Shown here: positions 9,661 through 18,347 of the stretch, piece by piece
Numbering within the stretch: position 1 is the stretch's first letter
Layout of the letters: every line of letters starts with the position of its first letter
NCBI GenBank assembly: GCA_003167365.1
Contig: PMTM01000019.1
Span: forward strand, 1-64,000
Direction of reading: 5' to 3'
DNA from: Spartobacteria bacterium
GTDB lineage: Bacteria; Verrucomicrobiota; Verrucomicrobiia; Chthoniobacterales; UBA10450
Length of the DNA: 64,000 nt
Translations under genes and position numbers: made by a program
The notes under the pieces: generated by a model
What the model saw: only the letters and a program-made list of their open reading frames with translations
What the model was told of the DNA's origin: nothing
Databases searched by the model: none

Positions 9661-10989
9661 GTGAAACGCTTGACGAAAGAATTTGGATACTGCTGGATGA
9701 TGTGGTTTTTGTGCGCGCATTGCTTATTCGCCCAAACCAAACCTGAAACTGCGCCGCCGCTTGCCGCGGATGACACGGCCGCCCCAACCGCATCGCCCGC
9801 TTTCTCTATTCCGCCAACACCGTCGCCTCCGCACAAGCTCGACATCGACACCATCGCAGCGATTCCTTTGGAGGAACGGCGCGCGTTCTTGGCGAAACTC
9901 AGCGCGGATGAGCGAGTAAAATTCGCCCGGCAAGTACGCGATCTGCCGCCGACTGGTCAGACCAACGGGAAGATTAACGCGTTGTTCATGGGATGGAGCG
10001 TTGTCGATCCCGTAGCGGCGATCGAAAACGCCAAGGGGTTTCCAACTCCACGGACCCGGACGGTCGCGACCGAAGCCATCGCCTACGGAATGGAACCGAA
10101 ATCAGCCGGCATAATGGTGCAGTCGTTAAGGACATTGTCGCAGGATGCGCTTGATCCGGAGGCGAAGGAGCGGCTTTTGGGTTTAAGTATCGTCAAATGG
10201 AGTCAGGTGGACCCGGCGGCAGCGGCGCATTCTCTGGCTGAACTTTATCCGGATGCGCCAAGCCGGCTCGCGAAACCTGGCGGCGGCGACGGCGTGTTTC
10301 TCACCGCCACGAAAGGAGTCGCGACGAATTGGGGCGCGACTGACCCGCACGCGGCGCTCGGTTGGTTCCAGAAAAAGAGTGAGCCGGAGGACTTGTTCGC
10401 CGTCGAAAACGTGATCCTCGGTTGGTGGCAAAAAGATCACACGGCAGCAGCCGCCTATGTCAGTGCGCATGTCGGCACCGCCGGCGAACGCGAAGTCGCG
10501 GGAGTGATGGCGGACGCAATGGCCGAACAAGATCCCCGCGTCGCGACCGATTGGGTGAAGTGGAACAAAGACGACAGGTCGCGTCGTCGCGCTCAACTGA
10601 GAATCGCAGATATCTGGGCGTCGAAAGATCCGAGAGCAGCCGCGAAATGGGCCGCGGGCTTGCCCGCTGAAGAAGGTAAATCGGCCATGAGCGTCGTGGC
10701 GAGTCGATGGGCCCAGAACGATACCCAAGCGACGGCGAAATGGCTGGATTCATTAAAAGGTTCTTTGCGCGATGCGGCGATCGCTGGATTCGCGTCCGCG
10801 ACCGCGGGAAGGGACTATGCTTTCGCCATGGGATGGGCCATGAAAATCAGCGATCCACAATCAAAGGAGCGTCTTAGCAAGGCCATCGCCACTCAGTGGC
10901 TGCGGCTAAAACCCAATGAGGCGCGGCCCTGGATTCAGAGCAGCAAGATGCCGGAGGATCAAAAGAAACAATTACTCGGTTCGGATTAG
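9661..10989 (+). CDS. Secreted helical-repeat protein, function unknown
   Basis: Starting at GTG 9661 gives a clean signal peptide (WMMWFLCAHCLFAQ), whereas the longer frame from TTG 9607 adds a non-signal leader. After a Pro/Ala-rich linker the mature protein consists of alpha-helical units of about 35 residues with a recurring D-P-x-A-A-x-x-W pattern (DPVAAIENA, DPAAAAHSLAEL, DPHAALGWFQ, DPRVATDWV, DPRAAAKWAAGL), like HEAT-type scaffolds. Proteins with such W/A repeats are frequent in Verrucomicrobia, but no function is assigned. The VOC gene follows after 6 bases. Confidence 0.65.
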   Translation: MKRLTKEFGYCWMMWFLCAHCLFAQTKPETAPPLAADDTAAPTASPAFSIPPTPSPPHKLDIDTIAAIPLEERRAFLAKLSADERVKFARQVRDLPPTGQTNGKINALFMGWSVVDPVAAIENAKGFPTPRTRTVATEAIAYGMEPKSAGIMVQSLRTLSQDALDPEAKERLLGLSIVKWSQVDPAAAAHSLAELYPDAPSRLAKPGGGDGVFLTATKGVATNWGATDPHAALGWFQKKSEPEDLFAVENVILGWWQKDHTAAAAYVSAHVGTAGEREVAGVMADAMAEQDPRVATDWVKWNKDDRSRRRAQLRIADIWASKDPRAAAKWAAGLPAEEGKSAMSVVASRWAQNDTQATAKWLDSLKGSLRDAAIAGFASATAGRDYAFAMGWAMKISDPQSKERLSKAIATQWLRLKPNEARPWIQSSKMPEDQKKQLLGSD

Positions 10990-10995
10990 GCTTCG

Positions 10996-11388
10996 ATGCA
11001 ACGCGTCACGGGTATCGGTGGAATTTTTTTCAAATCGAACGATCCGGAAAAGTTGGCGGTATTGTACAAAAAGCATCTTGGCTTCGACGTTGAAGATTGG
11101 GGCGGAGTGAGTTTTCAGGAGGGCGCTGGCGCCGATCTCAAACCGAAACGACAATCGCACATCGTCTGGTCGCCGTTCGAGGCAGACACCGATTACTTCA
11201 AGTCGAGCGAGAAGCCGTTCATGATCAATTATCGCGTCCACGATCGCGACGCGTTGCTTGCCCAATTGCGCAGCGAAGGCGTCGCGGTCGATGAAAAAAC
11301 CGAGAGATCCGCGTTCGGCTATTTTGGCTGGGCCATGGATCCGGAAGGCAACCGCATCGAGCTATGGGAACCGCCGGAATGCAAATGA
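10996..11388 (+). CDS. VOC-family (glyoxalase/bleomycin-resistance-like) protein
   Basis: 130 residues with the beta-alpha-beta-beta-beta VOC layout: GIGGIFFKSNDPEKLAVLYKKHLG at the start and FGYFGWAMDPEGNRIELWEPP at the end, where the Glu of IELW is the usual metal ligand. The N-terminal metal ligand position is not clear. The substrate cannot be told. Its TGA overlaps the ATG of the next gene (ATGA at 11385-11388), indicating translational coupling. Confidence 0.8.
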   Translation: MQRVTGIGGIFFKSNDPEKLAVLYKKHLGFDVEDWGGVSFQEGAGADLKPKRQSHIVWSPFEADTDYFKSSEKPFMINYRVHDRDALLAQLRSEGVAVDEKTERSAFGYFGWAMDPEGNRIELWEPPECK

Positions 11389-12077
11389 ATCGCATCCACT
11401 TCGTAGTTGTTTTTCTGGTTAACATTGCCGCATTCGTGGCTGTGGCTGGCGACAAGATCGACAAGAAAAACGAGCCGGTCCGTTATATCGCAATTGGCGA
11501 TTCCTATTCGATCGGCGAAGGCGCGTCGCCCGATCAATCCTGGCCGGCCGTGTTGACGCGGCATTTGAATGCGGAAGGCCTGCATGTCGACCTCATCGCA
11601 AATCCGTCGGTCACCGGTTGGACGAGTCAACAAGCGATCGATCGTGAGCTGCCGATCTTCCTCCAATCCAAGCCGAACTTCGCCACGTTACAGATTGGCG
11701 TGAACGATTGGGTGCAAAGCGTGGACGAAACAACTTTCCGGAAACGCTTTGCCTCACTCGTCGATCAAATGCTTGCCGTTCTCTCCAAAAAAGATCGATT
11801 GCTCATCGTCACCGTTCCGGACTTCTCTGTCACTCCGACCGGGGCGCGCTATTCACGTGGACGAAACATTTCGGAGGGCCTCACCCGCTTCAACGAGATC
11901 ATCAATGACGAAGCGAAAAAGCACAGTCTGAAAGTTGTCGACGTGTTCCCGACGAGCAAAGCGATGAAAAACGATCCATCGCTGATCGCTGCCGACGGAC
12001 TGCATCCATCGGCAAAAGAATATGCCGAATGGGAGAAGCTTATTTTCCCCGCTGCATTCGAGCTATTGGAAAAGTAA
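11385..12077 (+). CDS. Secreted SGNH/GDSL hydrolase
   Basis: The start at ATG 11385 overlaps the preceding stop and gives a signal peptide (FVVVFLVNIAAFVAVAG). SGNH blocks are present: block I AIGDSYSIGEGA (nucleophile Ser), block III GVNDW, and block V DGLHPS (catalytic Asp and His). This fits a lysophospholipase/acyl-esterase such as TesA-like enzymes acting in the periplasm. It is the last gene of the plus-strand run before the tRNA. Confidence 0.85.
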   Translation: MNRIHFVVVFLVNIAAFVAVAGDKIDKKNEPVRYIAIGDSYSIGEGASPDQSWPAVLTRHLNAEGLHVDLIANPSVTGWTSQQAIDRELPIFLQSKPNFATLQIGVNDWVQSVDETTFRKRFASLVDQMLAVLSKKDRLLIVTVPDFSVTPTGARYSRGRNISEGLTRFNEIINDEAKKHSLKVVDVFPTSKAMKNDPSLIAADGLHPSAKEYAEWEKLIFPAAFELLEK

Positions 12078-12125
12078 ACCGCCGAGCAAATCGCAAATCG
12101 GAAATCTAAAATCGGAAATGGAGAA

Positions 12126-12197
12126 TGGGCGGTGAGGGTTTCGAACCCCCGACCCTCTCGGTGTAAACGAGACGCTCTACCACTGAGCTAACCGCCC
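12126..12197 (-). tRNA. tRNA-Val (anticodon TAC)
   Basis: On the minus strand a 7-bp acceptor (GGGCGGU/ACCGCCC), D-arm GCTCAGTGGTAGAGC, anticodon arm TCTCG-TTTACAC-CGAGA (anticodon TAC, valine) and a T-arm with TTCGA are all present. CCA is not encoded. Its 5' half is duplicated at 36583 and 44704, marking it as a likely integration target. Confidence 0.95.
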
Positions 12198-12255
12198 GGA
12201 ACTCTTTCGTTCGCCATGACTTACGCGTGAAATCGCGACGTGGCAATTTACCCTA

Positions 12256-12414
12256 GGGCCACCCGTTTTGCCCCCCCGATGATTTTCGAACAGTCCACTT
12301 CTGTCCGTAAAAGTCAGGGTTGAACGATGTGAGGATCAGTTCGCACCTCACCCCAAAACGCTCAACTACGAGGGAAAAGTATCGAGGTGGAGCGGGAGTT
12401 TTCAAGCGAGAAGG
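12256..12414 (+). repeat. Island repeat family, copy A
   Basis: Starts with the GGGCCACCCGTTTTGCCCCC head, then a CCACTTCTGTCCG / GGTGGAGCGGG imperfect inverted pair enclosing AGTCAGGGTTGAACG and ending TTTTCAAGCGAGAAGG. The same segment recurs at 24248 and 36681, and its second half alone at 20334 and 35282. The 12198-12588 gap holds this repeat and no gene. Confidence 0.8.
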
Positions 12415-12588
12415 TCTAGCTGTTTCGGATCAGTCAAAATTGACTATGCATCTGGACTACAAGCGGCGCTTTTAGCTTTTCTGCGGATTTTTAGCTATCC
12501 GTCTCGCGAAAGTAAGCCTCAGGGGAGGAACCGCGCCTTCTCTTTTGATCCTCGCGCGTTCGCAGAGAACTCCCTAGCCTTCGTCCTT

Positions 12589-13758
12589 ATGAAAACCTCA
12601 TCTTCTGAACTTGAACTTCTCCAGCAAAAAGTGGCGGCGCTCGAAGCGCGCGACGCGGCACTCGAAGCGCGCGACAAGAAACTCGAAGCGCGCGACGAGA
12701 AACTCGCGGTGCTCGAAGCGCGGATGGCACAATTGTGTCCTCAACTCGAACCGACGGCCAACGGAAACGATTTCGCTTCTGTGACCGATCGCCGCGGTAT
12801 GATGAAAAAAATAGCGGGACTAGCCGTGGGCGTGGCCGCGGCAGGCTTGCTTAAGCCATCGCGCGCGCTCGCCAACAATGGGGATCCGCTCACCTTCGGA
12901 TCGATCGCCGCTGCAAATAGCCAGACCAGTGCGGCTCAGTTTATTTACAATGGCGCGGCCCAAACTGGAGCGTTGTTTCTTTTTGAAGATGGCACCGCGT
13001 TTACGCCTGCCGGTAGCGAATATGCCGCAGTGATCGCGGCATGGGCGGCAAGCGGACCAGGAGGCGCCACCGTTGGCGTTTACGCGTATTCGGATGCTGG
13101 ATCCAGCATTGGTGTAGTTGGTAGTACTACCGGTTTGAATTCGATTGGGATGAAAGGCTCGGCGCTCCAAAGCGGCGGCGTGGGCGGAGTTTTTGCCGGT
13201 GGCCGAGCCGCATTGGCGTTGGGACTAGGGGAAGGCGTGGTTGCCGATCCAAATGCCGGAGTGACGGGGATGCAAGTGGGCGATGTCTATCGTGGTAACA
13301 GTGACGGGGGTCTTTGGTATAACGCGGGCGGATCAGTGCCTTATTGCAGACTGGCCGATTCGACTACCGCAGGCGCGCTGACGGCCTTTGCCTCTTCCTC
13401 GCGTTTCGTCAACACCATCACCGGCAGCGGCAACACCTACGCGAGCGAGCATCTCATTGGCGGAGAAACCGCTGGCTACCAAATCGGCGGCGTGACGGTG
13501 AGCGGCAACAAGGTTCCGGCAAATGCACGCGCCATCATCGGGCGCATCGCTGATCCAAATCCCGCTGGCCCCGGTGGAAATATTCTGGTCGGCGCGGCCA
13601 ATCCGCCAGTGGGCGGAGTGATCGCGATTGTGGCCGGTGCGCCGCAAAACAGTTCCTTCATCAGCGCGTTGGATGCGACTGGTAACCTCTATGTCAAGAA
13701 TACTTCCCCCAGCGGCTCAACCGACATCATCATCGATATTCAGGGCTATTACTTATAA
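12589..13758 (+). CDS. Coiled-coil plus Tat-like signal secreted protein, function unknown
   Basis: 389 residues. Residues 5-50 are a heptad coiled coil with three copies of an ALEARD-type unit. Residues 65-100 look like an internal twin-arginine export signal (TDRRGMMKKIAGLAVGVAAAG...ALA). The rest is Gly/Ala/Ser-rich beta-type sequence, ending in NTSPSGSTDIIIDIQGYYL, a tail of the kind seen in secreted actinobacterial and verrucomicrobial proteins (STDVIVDVQGYF-like). An N-terminal coiled coil before a Tat-like signal is unusual. A decayed attC-like site follows. Confidence 0.6.
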   Translation: MKTSSSELELLQQKVAALEARDAALEARDKKLEARDEKLAVLEARMAQLCPQLEPTANGNDFASVTDRRGMMKKIAGLAVGVAAAGLLKPSRALANNGDPLTFGSIAAANSQTSAAQFIYNGAAQTGALFLFEDGTAFTPAGSEYAAVIAAWAASGPGGATVGVYAYSDAGSSIGVVGSTTGLNSIGMKGSALQSGGVGGVFAGGRAALALGLGEGVVADPNAGVTGMQVGDVYRGNSDGGLWYNAGGSVPYCRLADSTTAGALTAFASSSRFVNTITGSGNTYASEHLIGGETAGYQIGGVTVSGNKVPANARAIIGRIADPNPAGPGGNILVGAANPPVGGVIAIVAGAPQNSSFISALDATGNLYVKNTSPSGSTDIIIDIQGYYL

Positions 13759-13813
13759 AGTCTTCTGGTTTACCACGCGCGCCGCAATTACGCGCGCGCG
13801 TGATCACGCCACC

Positions 13814-13950
13814 ACCTAACCACGCGATGCAGCCAACCGCTGGCCGATTTCATACGACATATAATATTTTCGCTTCTGCCTCTCGAATTTCTGGCTCCGA
13901 TCACTAATTCACTGGATAAGTCGACAAAATCATTGGCATAAACACGACAT
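13814..13950 (+). other. Decayed integron attC-like site (1)
   Basis: R'' is ACCTAAC at 13814-13820, followed by the shared CGATGCAGCCAACCGCTGGCC block and TACGACATATA. The right end (CTGGATAAGTCGACAAAATCATTGGCATAA) aligns with the right ends of the other long sites, but the terminal GTTAGAC is lost. Confidence 0.5.
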
Positions 13951-14235
13951 CATCGGTTTCGCAGTTTGGAAAACTAAAATAACAGCTCGACAATTGTTCC
14001 GGGACTTCGTAGAAGCGTCAGCGATTACGTCACCCGACGTTTCAACGCATCTTCGGCCAGTTTGGAGAAGCCCGTGAGGCCGAACCTTCGCTGGGACACC
14101 GCTTAACGCGATCTCCAGATCCAACTGGAGCCCCGAGTCAGCCGAAGTGAGGCCGCTTCTTGATGCGTCTCTTGAGGATGGTTCCCGGTTTCTGCGGAAT
14201 TGGATTGCAGTGAAATAACAGAAGGACTCAAAGAT
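13951..14235. other. Non-coding gap with no recognised feature
   Basis: No ORF of convincing quality and no repeat of the families seen elsewhere could be found between the decayed attC-like site and the next gene, apart from the AGAAGGA ribosome-binding site near 14218-14224. Confidence 0.4.
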
Positions 14236-15456
14236 ATGAAACTAACGAACATAAGAACTCTAATTCTGGCCATCCAGGCTCCTCTCATTACTGCTTCCTT
14301 TCTCTTTTGCCCTGATCTAGTTCAGGCAGCAGGCGAGGTAGGTTCGAACTACGTTGTCTTTAAGAACGTGAGGTCCATCCAGACCAACGTGGGAACGTTT
14401 GGTGATCCCGGGACGTCTCCTTATCGCTTCGACGTTCTCGTTCAAGCAGCGTCGAACGGCAGCATCACAGGTGGGACAGTGTCATTGCCGGCCGGGAGCT
14501 CGGCGACAAGTCCGCAAACGCTCGTTTTGCAAAATGATGGGCTGATAAATGCCGGCACATACGCTTTCCAGCAGACCTTCGCCGACCAACCTACCCTGGA
14601 CAGTAATTATGCGGACGGAACCTATGTTCTTCAAATCACCGGCGCGAGTTCCACAACCTACAATGCGAGCATGAGCCTCACTGGCGGCGTCTATCCCTCG
14701 CTGACGCCGACAATCACCAATACAAACTGGAGCGACGACAATCTGGTCGTAGACCCCACCGCTAACTTCACGATAACCTGGGGAGCTTTCACCGGAGGCA
14801 CGGCGTCCGATGGAATCGGGGTTGGCATTGGGAGGATCCAGGATGATACGGCGACCTTTCAGGTGCTGCCTTCATCCGCCACTTCACAGACATTTCCCGC
14901 GAATATCTTTCAGCCCAACCAAACTTATCGGGTACACATTATTTTTCTAAAGGGAACGGCCACCGACACGACAGATATTTCCGGCTCGACTGGATCTGCG
15001 GGGTATGGCATGGAAACCCGCGCCACCATCCAGACCACGGGTTCGAATTCCGGTGCCGTAGCGAACATCAGCACTCGTGGCCTTGTCGGGACCGGGAACG
15101 ATGTCTTAATAGCAGGCATCGTTGTTCAGAGTGCAGATAAGAAGGTCATCATTTGCGCTATCGGACCCTCATTAACTGCCTTTGGTATTTCCGATGCACT
15201 GGCAGATCCAGAGCTGGAGCTGCATGACGGCAATGGGGCGCTGATCGCCACTAACGATGACTGGCAGACAACGCAAATCGGCGGAATCATCACCTCCGAC
15301 CAGTCCACTGAAATCCAGAATAGTGGTCACGCGCCAAGCTCGCCGAAAGAGTCCGCGATAATTGCCATGCTTCCTGCAGGCGCTTACACAGCGATCGTCC
15401 GAGGAGTAAACGGGACAACGGGTGTGGGTCTAGTGGAGGCTTTCACGCTACCCTGA
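14236..15456 (+). CDS. Secreted beta-sandwich protein with C-terminal RAIGPSL-type domain
   Basis: 406 residues from ATG 14236, which has an upstream AGAAGGA ribosome-binding site and gives a signal peptide (LILAIQAPLITASFLFC...VQA). Residues ~30-270 are beta-rich. Residues ~275-405 form a domain with NISTRGLVGTGNDVLIAGIV, CAIGPSLTAFG, DPELELHDGNG, NDDW and ESAI...GAYTAIVRG...TTGVGLVEAF. The same domain is found twice at the C-terminus of the giant subtilisin at 54061-57891. I infer a surface or secretion-related module. The central domain is not recognised. Confidence 0.6.
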   Translation: MKLTNIRTLILAIQAPLITASFLFCPDLVQAAGEVGSNYVVFKNVRSIQTNVGTFGDPGTSPYRFDVLVQAASNGSITGGTVSLPAGSSATSPQTLVLQNDGLINAGTYAFQQTFADQPTLDSNYADGTYVLQITGASSTTYNASMSLTGGVYPSLTPTITNTNWSDDNLVVDPTANFTITWGAFTGGTASDGIGVGIGRIQDDTATFQVLPSSATSQTFPANIFQPNQTYRVHIIFLKGTATDTTDISGSTGSAGYGMETRATIQTTGSNSGAVANISTRGLVGTGNDVLIAGIVVQSADKKVIICAIGPSLTAFGISDALADPELELHDGNGALIATNDDWQTTQIGGIITSDQSTEIQNSGHAPSSPKESAIIAMLPAGAYTAIVRGVNGTTGVGLVEAFTLP

Positions 15457-15518
15457 TCGAAATTTTCCGTGTTGCATCGGTATCTTCCGGAATTCCAAAC
15501 TCACTTGTGAGGAAGCCT

Positions 15519-15678
15519 GCCTAAGTAAAGGGGCGTTGTCATGTGCGCAGGGCAATCAGCACCAACACCCGTCAGTTTTACATGACATATATTATCGTCG
15601 CTTTTTTTGTGGGCGCGGGTGTTGTCGGCTAATACGCTGGATAACCGTCGAAATTGTCGGCATGATCATATGTTAGAC
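15519..15678 (+). other. Integron attC-like site (2)
   Basis: The right end is canonical: TTGTCGGCTAATACGCTGGATAACCGTCGAAATTGTCGGCATGATCATATGTTAGAC, with R' GTTAGAC at 15672-15678. The left end is degenerate (GCCTAAG at 15519-15525). The next ORF starts 16 bases later. Confidence 0.6.
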
Positions 15679-15694
15679 GCTGAGTTAGCGATTC

Positions 15695-16168
15695 ATGAGA
15701 GCACTCGACACGATCACCGTTGTAGGATTGGTCGCTGCTCTGATTGCGGTGCCATTAACCTTCTTTGACTGGTCCCCTTACAAGTCGCTGAAGAGCCTCT
15801 TATTCTTTGCCATTCCGATGTTCGTTGCTCTGGGCGCGGGCGAGACGGGCAGGGAAATCGCTCATGCTCAGATTCTCGACAAACTCGATTTGCTCAAAGC
15901 CGACTGTCACTTTTCCATCAATGGGAAGGCAGCCACGAAACCTGAGCAGATACTCGCGGCCCTTAAGACGCTCGACTGGTTACCGGCTCACCATTCTTCG
16001 CCAACGAAGACAATCAATGTCGAGATTTCGGACCATTCCCGTATTGTTCTGCGGCTCGCACGAGATTCGGGCAACCCGCGAGAATACTGGGTCTATTATC
16101 CAAAGTATTATATTACCCAGTGGAATGAAATTGGGCGCATTATAACACCGCTCTTCGATGAATATTAG
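15695..16168 (+). CDS. Integron-cassette gene: membrane-anchored protein of unknown function
   Basis: 157 residues with two N-terminal hydrophobic segments (ITVVGLVAALIAVPLTFFDW and LLFFAIPMFVALGAG) followed by a soluble alpha/beta region of about 105 residues. I do not recognise the family. The ATG lies 16 bases after the R' of the preceding attC and the stop lies 6 bases before the R'' of the next, so the gene fills a complete cassette. Confidence 0.65.
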   Translation: MRALDTITVVGLVAALIAVPLTFFDWSPYKSLKSLLFFAIPMFVALGAGETGREIAHAQILDKLDLLKADCHFSINGKAATKPEQILAALKTLDWLPAHHSSPTKTINVEISDHSRIVLRLARDSGNPREYWVYYPKYYITQWNEIGRIITPLFDEY

Positions 16169-16174
16169 CAAGGC

Positions 16175-16299
16175 GTCTAACCCGGCGATGCAGAGAACCG
16201 CTGGCCGGCGTGTGAAAAGGCTGAGGGGATGAATTAAGAATTATGAAACGAGGGATGCTCGCCGCCGCCAGCGGTGGCTGATCTTGTGTCTCGTTAGAT
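16175..16299 (+). other. Integron attC site (3)
   Basis: R'' GTCTAAC (16175-16181), left arm CGATGCAGAGAACCGCTGGCCGGCG, right arm CGCCAGCGGTGGCTGATCTTGTGTCTC, R' GTTAGAT (16293-16299). The two arms pair over a long imperfect stem, as expected for a folded attC bottom strand. Length is 125 bp. Confidence 0.8.
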
Positions 16300-16311
16300 C
16301 TCAAGCCCGAC

Positions 16312-16635
16312 ATGAACAATACAACCAACATCAACATGGCAACTAGCGTCACGGGTGTGCTGAAGCGCCCGAGTGCATTTCTTCCGATCACGATGTCGCT
16401 CCTCGCTCTCGCTATCGTGTTATTCCACATCTCGATGTACGGCACAGCACGGGAGCCAGATGAGGGGACAGCTGCACATCTATGGCAGCTACTTATGGCA
16501 GGCCAGTTGCCCATTATTGCATTCTTCGCGATCAGATGGCTTCGACAGTCTCCCCGATCCGCATTACTTGTGCTGGCATTGCAAGCCGCCGCTGGGCTTG
16601 TGGCGGTAGCACCGGTTTTCATTTTGGGTCTATGA
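16312..16635 (+). CDS. Integron-cassette gene: small membrane protein
   Basis: 107 residues with three hydrophobic segments (ITMSLLALAIVLFHISMYG, LLMAGQLPIIAFFAI, ALLVLALQAAAGLVAVAPVF), so likely a three-pass inner-membrane protein. No family recognised. It begins 12 bases after R' of the preceding site and ends 5 bases before the next R'', a complete cassette. Confidence 0.6.
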   Translation: MNNTTNINMATSVTGVLKRPSAFLPITMSLLALAIVLFHISMYGTAREPDEGTAAHLWQLLMAGQLPIIAFFAIRWLRQSPRSALLVLALQAAAGLVAVAPVFILGL

Positions 16636-16640
16636 AAGAG

Positions 16641-16777
16641 GTCTAACCCCTCGATGCAGCCAACCGCTGGCCGATTTCGGATGACATATACAATCTTTAC
16701 CTTTGTTGCGGTTCCGGGTGTTGTCGGCTAATACGCTGGATAACCGTCGAAATTGTCGGCATAATCACATGTTAGAT
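16641..16777 (+). other. Integron attC-like site (4), long form
   Basis: R'' GTCTAAC (16641-16647), CGATGCAGCCAACCGCTGGCCGATTTC, GACATATACAATCTTTACC, GTCGGCTAATACGCTGG, GTCGAAATTGTCGGCATAATCA, R' GTTAGAT (16771-16777). The GCCGATTTC and GAAATTGTCGGC segments can pair. Length is 137 bp. Confidence 0.7.
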
Positions 16778-17084
16778 GATTAATCCTCGTGTGTCGGTTT
16801 CGGTTGCGTGCGGGCTCCTTTTCGGCGCTGTATTTCTCGTTCCGTTTGCATACTTCTGCAGCAGCGCCGCCTATCATATTCTGCGCCGCGGAAATTTTCA
16901 CTCCACTGCGCTCGATAAGACCGTCACTACTTACACTGCTGCCGGCGATCCGGCCATCTATTGGAAGACAGCACTTGGCTTTTCCTTCATTGGCGGACTT
17001 TTGGATCTGTTGATCCTCGGGTTCATTGCTATAGCGATCTATTCACTTGCGCACAGCCGGCAGACCAATCCACCACACATCTAA
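16776..17084 (+). CDS. Integron-cassette gene: two-pass membrane protein
   Basis: 102 residues with two hydrophobic segments (VACGLLFGAVFLVPFAYFC and ALGFSFIGGLLDLLILGFIAIAIYSL). Its ATG overlaps the final base pair of R' and its TAA lies inside the R'' of the next site, so the reading frame spans the whole cassette with almost no spare DNA. Function unknown. Confidence 0.6.
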   Translation: MINPRVSVSVACGLLFGAVFLVPFAYFCSSAAYHILRRGNFHSTALDKTVTTYTAAGDPAIYWKTALGFSFIGGLLDLLILGFIAIAIYSLAHSRQTNPPHI

Positions 17085-17202
17085 CCAGACGATGCAGCGA
17101 ACGGCTACCCGCAGCACGACGACATTTTCGAATGATTAAGACACTTCCACTTCGATTGGCGCTCGCTTCCGGTAGCCGTCGCTGACCTTATTCTCGTTAG
17201 GC
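17079..17202 (+). other. Integron attC site (5)
   Basis: R'' ATCTAAC (17079-17085), left arm CGATGCAGCGAACGGCTACCCGC, right arm GGTAGCCGTCGCTGACC, R' GTTAGGC (17196-17202). The arms carry compensating differences compared with other copies (GGCTACC with GGTAGCC), which supports a selected stem. Length is 124 bp. Confidence 0.8.
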
Positions 17203-17212
17203 GTTTGCGCAT

Positions 17213-17710
17213 ATGCCCACTCAGCGACTCTTCCTGTTCGTATCGATTTTGTTGTTGGCGGCTAGCTCGGCTCTAGCGACGTCGAATTACGAATATGGGC
17301 CAGATGAGTATGTCACAGTCGCGAATGGCATATCGGCGGACGGCAAGTATGCGATCACCGCCCACGGTGGAGGCGAACTAGGCTACGATAACTTCCATTT
17401 GTATCTCACCGATGCTGCGAGTGGAAAAAATATCGGGCCGCTTGAAGAGGTCGTAGAGACGCTCGACACAGGCGCCGATGCCTTCGCCGCTAAGTGGTCG
17501 AGGGATTCGCAGCAGGTGACCATTGTCTACAGAGTCGATAGGCACGCGCCGCTGAAAGCAGTTTCTTACCGCATCGGGAGCCGCCGAGCGCAGTGCAGCA
17601 AAGGGCCATTCGACGTCAAGGGTGACGAGTTGATCAGATATTGGCAGAGCCACTCATCAGAGTCTAAACCGAGTCCGAAGATTTTCGGCACAACCCTCAA
17701 GCATGACTGA
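17213..17710 (+). CDS. Integron-cassette gene: secreted beta-propeller-like protein
   Basis: 165 residues with a signal peptide (LFVSILLLAASSALATS). Two stretches resemble PD40/WD40-type strands (ISADGKYAITAHGG...NFHLYLTDAASGK and AAKWSRDSQQVTIVYR). Too short for a full propeller, so perhaps a two-blade fragment or an oligomerising unit. It starts 10 bases after R' and ends 3 bases before the next R''. Confidence 0.6.
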   Translation: MPTQRLFLFVSILLLAASSALATSNYEYGPDEYVTVANGISADGKYAITAHGGGELGYDNFHLYLTDAASGKNIGPLEEVVETLDTGADAFAAKWSRDSQQVTIVYRVDRHAPLKAVSYRIGSRRAQCSKGPFDVKGDELIRYWQSHSSESKPSPKIFGTTLKHD

Positions 17711-17713
17711 AGC

Positions 17714-17849
17714 GCCTAACCAAGGCGATGCAGCCAGCCGCTGGCCGATTTCAGATGACATATACAATCTTTACCTTTTTGCGGTTGCGGGTGTTGTCGG
17801 CTAATACGCTGGATTACCGTCGAAATTGTCGGCATAATCATATGTAGAC
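17714..17849 (+). other. Integron attC-like site (6), long form
   Basis: R'' GCCTAAC (17714-17720) and the long-form body. R' has lost one T (ATATGTAGAC), so this site may no longer recombine efficiently. Confidence 0.65.
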
Positions 17850-17852
17850 TTA

Positions 17853-18194
17853 ATGCGAGCGTCCTTGATTCTTGTGATGTGTTGGTTCCTCGGCTCGTGC
17901 GCTATTCCACTTACGAACGAAGAGGCCCCTTACTACTCACCTGGCCTTTCCGCGACGGACATCGAACAGATCAAGGCACTCGTCGCGAAGCGACCAGACA
18001 TTAAGCAACCCATTTGGACGATTCAGACGGAAGAAGGTCGCTCGGACCGTGCGAATGTCTATGCCGGTCGCTGGGATAAGACCGGCGATCAGTCAGACTA
18101 TTTTACCGTTGCGAAGCAGCACGGCAAATGGCGCATTATATCTCGCATCCAGCGCGACACGCTCAAGAAGGACAATACTGTTGTCGTGAGTTGA
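17853..18194 (+). CDS. Integron-cassette gene: putative lipoprotein
   Basis: 113 residues with a lipoprotein signal (ILVMCWFLGSCAIP; lipobox LGSC with Cys16). The mature part contains DYFTVAKQHGKWRIISR, like DUF/NTF2-type solvent-exposed folds, but the family is not recognised. The start is 3 bases after the damaged R' of site 6 and the stop is 8 bases before the next R''. Confidence 0.6.
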   Translation: MRASLILVMCWFLGSCAIPLTNEEAPYYSPGLSATDIEQIKALVAKRPDIKQPIWTIQTEEGRSDRANVYAGRWDKTGDQSDYFTVAKQHGKWRIISRIQRDTLKKDNTVVVS

Positions 18195-18202
18195 CACCAA
18201 AA

Positions 18203-18339
18203 GTCTAACCATGCAATGCAGCCAACCGCTGGCCAATTTCATACGACATATACAATCTTTACCTTTGTTGCGGTTGCGGGTGTTGTCGGCTAACACGGTG
18301 GATAACCGTCGAAATTGTCGGCATAATCATATGTTAGAC
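18203..18339 (+). other. Integron attC-like site (7), long form
   Basis: R'' GTCTAAC (18203-18209) and R' GTTAGAC (18333-18339) with the same 137-bp body as site 4, differing at few positions. Confidence 0.7.
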
Positions 18340-18347
18340 GCTACTGC

